Positions 60,594-64,000 of a stretch of DNA of 64,000 bases are shown here, piece by piece (position 1 is the stretch's first letter; each line of letters starts with the position of its first letter). The position numbers and the translations under genes are program-made. This DNA comes from JAFECT01 sp035551675 (GTDB lineage: Bacteria > Pseudomonadota > Alphaproteobacteria > Caulobacterales > Caulobacteraceae). The DNA is taken from contig DASZMV010000056.1 in assembly GCA_035551675.1 (NCBI GenBank), positions 116,375-180,374 of the forward strand, read 5' to 3'. The notes under the pieces are model-generated. The model was not told the DNA's origin and searched no databases. It was given only the letters and a program-made list of their open reading frames with translations.

Positions 60594-62003
60594 CTAGAAC
60601 TGATAGTAGATGAAGGGCGCGATGCCCTCGGGACGCATGGCGTCCACGAGCAGCAGCACGACGGCGAGACCCACGGCGAAGGCGGGCGACGGCAGGTTGC
60701 GGAACATCGCCGTCACGCTCTCGACCGCGCGCGGCGGCAGGAAGTGCATGCCGAGGCCGAACACGATCAGCAGTCCCAGGAACGGCGTCAGCTCCATCGC
60801 CGGCGTCGACCAGTTGCCGAAGCCCTTGAGGTAGGCGAGCGCGAGATCGAAACTCTCCGAGCGGAACAGGATCCAGCTCAGGCACACCACGTGGAAGGTG
60901 ATGAGCAGACCCACGATCGCGGGCCACTTGGGCCAGTGCGCGGGCTTGACGGATTTCCAGATGCGCTCGACGGAGAGCACGCCGCCGTGCAGGCCGCCCC
61001 ACGCGACGAAGGTCCAGGACGCGCCGTGCCACAGGCCGCCCAAAAGCATGGTCACCATGATGTTGCGGCAGGTCGACAACAGGCCGCCGCGGCTGCCGCC
61101 CAGCGGAATGAACAGGTAATCGCGCAGCCAGCTCGACAGGCTGATGTGCCAGCGACGCCAGAACTCCTGCAACGAGGTCGCGCGATAGGGCTGATCGAAG
61201 TTGCGTGGGAAGCGATAGCCGAGCAGCGCCGCCAGGCCGATCGCGATGTCGGTGTAGGCGGAGAAGTCGCAATAGATCTGCACCGCATAGCCATAGACGC
61301 CGGCCAGCAGGTCGATAGCGCCGTGCGAGGACGGATCGAAGAACACCTTGTCGACGAGGCCGCTGGCGAGTTCCGATGCGATCACGGTCTTCTTGAACAG
61401 GCCCCAGGCGATCAACAGCAGAGCATGGGTCGCCATGCCCCGGTTCAGCTTCGGCGTCTGCGCGAACTGCGGCAACAGGTCCGACGCGCGCACGATGGGG
61501 CCTGCCACCAGGTGCGGGAAGAACGACATCATCAGCATGACGTCGAGCAACGACTTGGCCGGCGGCACCTTGCCGCGATGCACGTCGACGACGTAGCTGA
61601 TGGCCTGGAAGGTGAAGAAGCTGATCCCCACCGGCAGGACCATGTTGATCAGCGGCAGGTCGCGCTCCCAGTGCATGTACTGCAGGGCGACGCCCAACTG
61701 GTCGGTGAAGAAGTTGTAGTATTTGAACACGGCGAACACGCCGAGGTTCACGAACACGTCGAGCGCGATGAGCCACTTACGCGCCGAGCGACGCTGCGTC
61801 TTCACGATCGAGCGCGCGATATACCAGTTGAACACCGCGCTCAGGAACAACAGGCCGACGAAGCGCCAGTCCCAGGCGCCGTAGAAGATCCAGCTGGCCA
61901 GAACCAGGAACGCCTTGCGATTGGCGTTCTGCCGTTCCAGGCTCCAGGCCGCGATGTACACGACCAGGAAGAAGAACAGGAACATCATGGTGGGGAACAG
62001 CAT
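60594..62003 (-). CDS. MBOAT-family O-acyltransferase (AlgI-like)
   Basis: 469 residues with about ten TMs. The MBOAT signature is in GLWHGASWTFVAWGGLHG, with the conserved His. VLPVGISFFTFQAISYVVDV and SLQEFWRRWHISLSSWLRDY match AlgI. AlgI-type proteins move an acyl group across the membrane for O-acetylation of a surface polysaccharide, handing it to an SGNH partner such as AlgJ/AlgX. Two SGNH-type genes lie upstream at 62007 and beyond. Its acceptor glycan is not in the window. Confidence 0.93.
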   Translation of the reverse strand: MLFPTMMFLFFFLVVYIAAWSLERQNANRKAFLVLASWIFYGAWDWRFVGLLFLSAVFNWYIARSIVKTQRRSARKWLIALDVFVNLGVFAVFKYYNFFTDQLGVALQYMHWERDLPLINMVLPVGISFFTFQAISYVVDVHRGKVPPAKSLLDVMLMMSFFPHLVAGPIVRASDLLPQFAQTPKLNRGMATHALLLIAWGLFKKTVIASELASGLVDKVFFDPSSHGAIDLLAGVYGYAVQIYCDFSAYTDIAIGLAALLGYRFPRNFDQPYRATSLQEFWRRWHISLSSWLRDYLFIPLGGSRGGLLSTCRNIMVTMLLGGLWHGASWTFVAWGGLHGGVLSVERIWKSVKPAHWPKWPAIVGLLITFHVVCLSWILFRSESFDLALAYLKGFGNWSTPAMELTPFLGLLIVFGLGMHFLPPRAVESVTAMFRNLPSPAFAVGLAVVLLLVDAMRPEGIAPFIYYQF

Positions 62004-62006
62004 GCG

Positions 62007-63392
62007 CTAGTTCCTCACCGTCGTTGCGTTCGAATAGGCGCGCAGCAGGTCCTGCGCCAACAGATCCGCCACCCTCTCACCGCCGGCGGTGGTGAAGTGG
62101 ATGTGGTCGCCGCGCACCAGACGCGGATCGGCTTGGCTGAAGTGGTGCGCGCTGCACGGGCCGCCCATCGCCGCGGACCAGTCCCAGAAGGCCGCCTTCT
62201 CTTGCACCGCGGCCTGCCGCTGCGCCTCGCGCACGATGCCCAGGTTCACCGGAGGATACCAGCGTGCGAGTTCGGGGTTATGCTCGGCGACCAGCGCATT
62301 GTAGTCGGCGATCTCTGACGGGCTGAGCGGTGCACAGGCGAAGCCCAGGTCCGCCTTGCCGTCCTCGGGAATATCGGGCCGCACGCGGTTGGCGTCGGGC
62401 GGGCCCAGCACCAATACCGGTACGCCGGGGGCCAGACGCTTCAGCCGCTCGATCTGGCGCCGCGCCTCCGCCTCATAGAGCGCGCCGTCGATATCTTTCT
62501 CGAACCCGTCGTTGGTGCCGAAGGCAAGCACGAGCAGGTCGGGTTGGTAGGCGGTAAGCTCCGCCTGCATCACGCTGTCGTCGCGCGCGGCGAAGTCTGC
62601 CAGGGTCGTGCCGATGACGCCGAAGTTCGACAGCACGACGCCGCCGTCGCGGAAGGTCGCAAACGACAACAGCGACACCGGTGCGCCGTCCGCGACGAGA
62701 TCCAGCCGCGACTGACGCGTGGTGAAGGCAAGCACGCGGCAAACCGGCGCGCTCGCCGGCGCGTTGAGATCGATCCGCTCGCGCGTGTCGCCGGCCGTGA
62801 CCACGATCGCCCCGGCGCCTGGCCCGGCAAGCGCGCACACCGTGGCATGGTCGAACGACGCTTCCGGATCCGCGGTCAGGGTCAGCGTCGCGCCCGGACG
62901 CGTCGAAACCAGCCGCCAACCCGACAGGCCGAAGGGACCGTGAGCCGACTCCGCCGCCGCCGGCTGTCCCGGCTGCGCGCCGCGTTGCGCCGCCGTCCAG
63001 TTGGCGGGCAGGAAACTCGCATCGAGGCGCCAGCCGTCGGACTGGGCCACGTTCACCTGGCGCGGCGCATAGCCCGCGTAGGGCCGGCCCGGCGGCAAGG
63101 CCCCGCGTCCACCCTCGCCGAAGTTCGCCTGCAGCCGCGCGCGCAGCGCGCCGGTGATGTGGTCGGCGGCGGTGTGGCTGTCGCCGAGTTGGATGATGTG
63201 CACCGGGCGCGTGCGGGCGCCGGACTTCACCGCCTGCAGCGCCTGGAAGAACGGCGCGAGATTTTCGGCGCCCTCGATTCCATCCGGCAAGGTCGCAGGC
63301 GGAGGCGGGGTCTGCGCCAGCGCGTCGCCGCCGACCACGAGCGCCGCCGCGACGCCCAACGCCGCCCGGCCGCTCCGGGCACGGCCCTTCAT
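62007..63392 (-). CDS. exported SGNH-hydrolase-fold protein (AlgX/AlgJ-like partner)
   Basis: 461 residues with a signal peptide (residues 1 to about 26, ending ALAQ). SGNH blocks: block I IIQLGDSHTAADH (Ser nucleophile), Asn in AFGTNDGF, and the His in DHIHFTTAGGERV. A jelly-roll-like insert sits between about 150 and 265. The protein would complete the O-acyl transfer started by the MBOAT, 3 bp downstream. It overlaps the next SGNH gene by 4 bp. Confidence 0.88.
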   Translation of the reverse strand: MKGRARSGRAALGVAAALVVGGDALAQTPPPPATLPDGIEGAENLAPFFQALQAVKSGARTRPVHIIQLGDSHTAADHITGALRARLQANFGEGGRGALPPGRPYAGYAPRQVNVAQSDGWRLDASFLPANWTAAQRGAQPGQPAAAESAHGPFGLSGWRLVSTRPGATLTLTADPEASFDHATVCALAGPGAGAIVVTAGDTRERIDLNAPASAPVCRVLAFTTRQSRLDLVADGAPVSLLSFATFRDGGVVLSNFGVIGTTLADFAARDDSVMQAELTAYQPDLLVLAFGTNDGFEKDIDGALYEAEARRQIERLKRLAPGVPVLVLGPPDANRVRPDIPEDGKADLGFACAPLSPSEIADYNALVAEHNPELARWYPPVNLGIVREAQRQAAVQEKAAFWDWSAAMGGPCSAHHFSQADPRLVRGDHIHFTTAGGERVADLLAQDLLRAYSNATTVRN

Positions 63393-64000
63393 CGGTTCGA
63401 GCCCGCCTCGCCGGGCGCGACATTGGCGACGCGCCCGCCGCCCAGTTGATCGCGGCGCGCCATCTGCAGGGCGACGTCGGCGCGGATGCGCTGGGTCACC
63501 GGCGACGCTATGCGCAGATAGCCGGCCATGGTCATGTGAATGCCGTCGCGGGCGCGCATCAGCACGCGGCGCCCCTTCTCGCCCGGCAGATAGTCGTCAT
63601 AGCCGCCCTGGGCGTTGACGGTGTAGGGCACCGTCGAAATGAACGGTATCCCGTTGGCCGCCGCGCGTTGGGCGAAGATCGCGTTCAGGATGCCCGCGCG
63701 CTGGTCGAAGCCGTTGCGGCCCATCTTCGGCAGGCCGACCCAGTAGACGGTGGCGCCCTGGCGCTTCAGCAGGCCGATCAGATTGTCGACACGCTGTTGG
63801 TAGATCTGGCGCCAGCCCGGCGTGTTGAAGGCATAGACGGTGCGTCCGTCGATGATGCCCTGCTCGTCGTTGGTGCCGAACAAGACCACGGCAATATCCA
63901 CGTGACGCTGCGCCAGCTGGGTCTGCGTCTTTTCCTGAACGTCGACGTAGTCGTAGCGGGATATACCGGTCGACGGCTGGCTGAAGCGCACCACGTCATA
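63389..64000 (-). CDS. SGNH/DUF459-like protein (5' end beyond window)
   Basis: Partial: the frame stays open through the right edge, giving about 203 C-terminal residues. Conserved features are VVLFGTNDEQGI (Asn block), a Trp-rich VYWVGLPKMGRNG, and the catalytic-His block RARDGIHMTMAGYLRIA. This is the C-terminal part of a DUF459-type SGNH hydrolase. The nucleophile Ser block must lie beyond the window. It overlaps the second SGNH gene by 4 bp and is probably co-transcribed with the MBOAT. A role in glycan O-acetylation or de-acetylation is inferred. Confidence 0.85.
   Translation of the reverse strand, partial: YDVVRFSQPSTGISRYDYVDVQEKTQTQLAQRHVDIAVVLFGTNDEQGIIDGRTVYAFNTPGWRQIYQQRVDNLIGLLKRQGATVYWVGLPKMGRNGFDQRAGILNAIFAQRAAANGIPFISTVPYTVNAQGGYDDYLPGEKGRRVLMRARDGIHMTMAGYLRIASPVTQRIRADVALQMARRDQLGGGRVANVAPGEAGSNR

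Noticed and set aside
59845..61776. 643-residue open frame read as one protein
   Set aside because: Only the part from 60582 downward has a proper start and coherent protein features. The upstream part overlaps the MBOAT gene in another frame and is a shadow.
1..64000. tRNA, rRNA, CRISPR, prophage or transposase
   Set aside because: Nothing with these features was seen; gene spacing leaves almost no unassigned space. A covariance-model scan would be the final check.

Overview
The window is GC-rich, densely packed bacterial DNA with short gaps, many 4-bp ATGA/GTGA overlaps and several GTG or TTG starts. Gene families and the style of the intergenic repeat suggest an alphaproteobacterium, possibly Caulobacterales or a neighbouring order. 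That placement is inference: no rRNA or other phylogenetic marker is present. I see no tRNA, CRISPR array, prophage or insertion sequence.

Layout. (1) 1-4748: an acyl-carrier-protein block with a TPP-dependent carboligase/decarboxylase and a GNAT protein on the minus strand, divergent from a carrier protein, an adenylate-forming ligase and an SDR reductase. (2) 4823-6255: a YdeI-like protein and an exported esterase. (3) 6262-8761: an HlyD-type adaptor and an outer-membrane efflux lipoprotein with no pump gene beside them. (4) 9072-14547: an aminoacyl-tRNA-synthetase-like amino acid:[carrier protein] ligase, an acyl-CoA-dehydrogenase-fold enzyme, a second carrier protein, an HSL-type hydrolase and a long-chain acyl-CoA synthetase. 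(5) 14752-17941: a MetY/MetA sulfur-assimilation pair and a glycosyltransferase. (6) 18008-26023: an M1 aminopeptidase, a flavin reductase, an alpha/beta hydrolase, a membrane-embedded spermidine-synthase-like protein, an exported isoaspartyl-methyltransferase-like protein and a small membrane protein.

(7) 26027-32535 (minus strand): one operon carrying a PqqD-like chaperone, three GT2 glycosyltransferase domains (one fused to an HPr-kinase-like ATPase), a nucleotidyltransferase-family protein and an ABC exporter. It resembles the HprK-related/PqqD systems and is a good candidate for an uncharacterised peptide or surface-glycan modification system. (8) 32731-35502: an epimerase-like protein and an M61 protease. 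(9) 35629-40904: a secreted caspase-like protease divergent from a lipoprotein, a CHASE2 protein without output domain and a FecR-domain protein, plausibly one envelope system. (10) 40968-47644: an AI-2E-type permease, a GST, a large BNR/sortilin-like protein, an HExxH membrane protein and a lower-GC pair (lipoprotein and GNAT).

(11) 47653-54936: aromatic amino acid use. A cyclase (kynurenine-formamidase-like)-iorA-iorB operon diverges from an NSS amino acid transporter and a class V aminotransferase. (12) 54946-55466: a long inverted-repeat element running into the 3' end of a DUF559 nuclease-like gene. (13) 55469-59838: a double-CDGSH/double-cupin protein, an exported amidohydrolase and a multi-TM sensor-like protein without kinase. 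(14) 59845-64000: an AlgI-like MBOAT O-acyltransferase with two SGNH/DUF459 proteins and a proline-rich membrane protein, running off the right edge.

Most promising leads are the amino acid:[carrier protein] ligase module with its second carrier-protein block, the HprK-GT2/PqqD/ABC operon, the caspase/CHASE2/FecR locus and the repeat-linked DUF559 gene.
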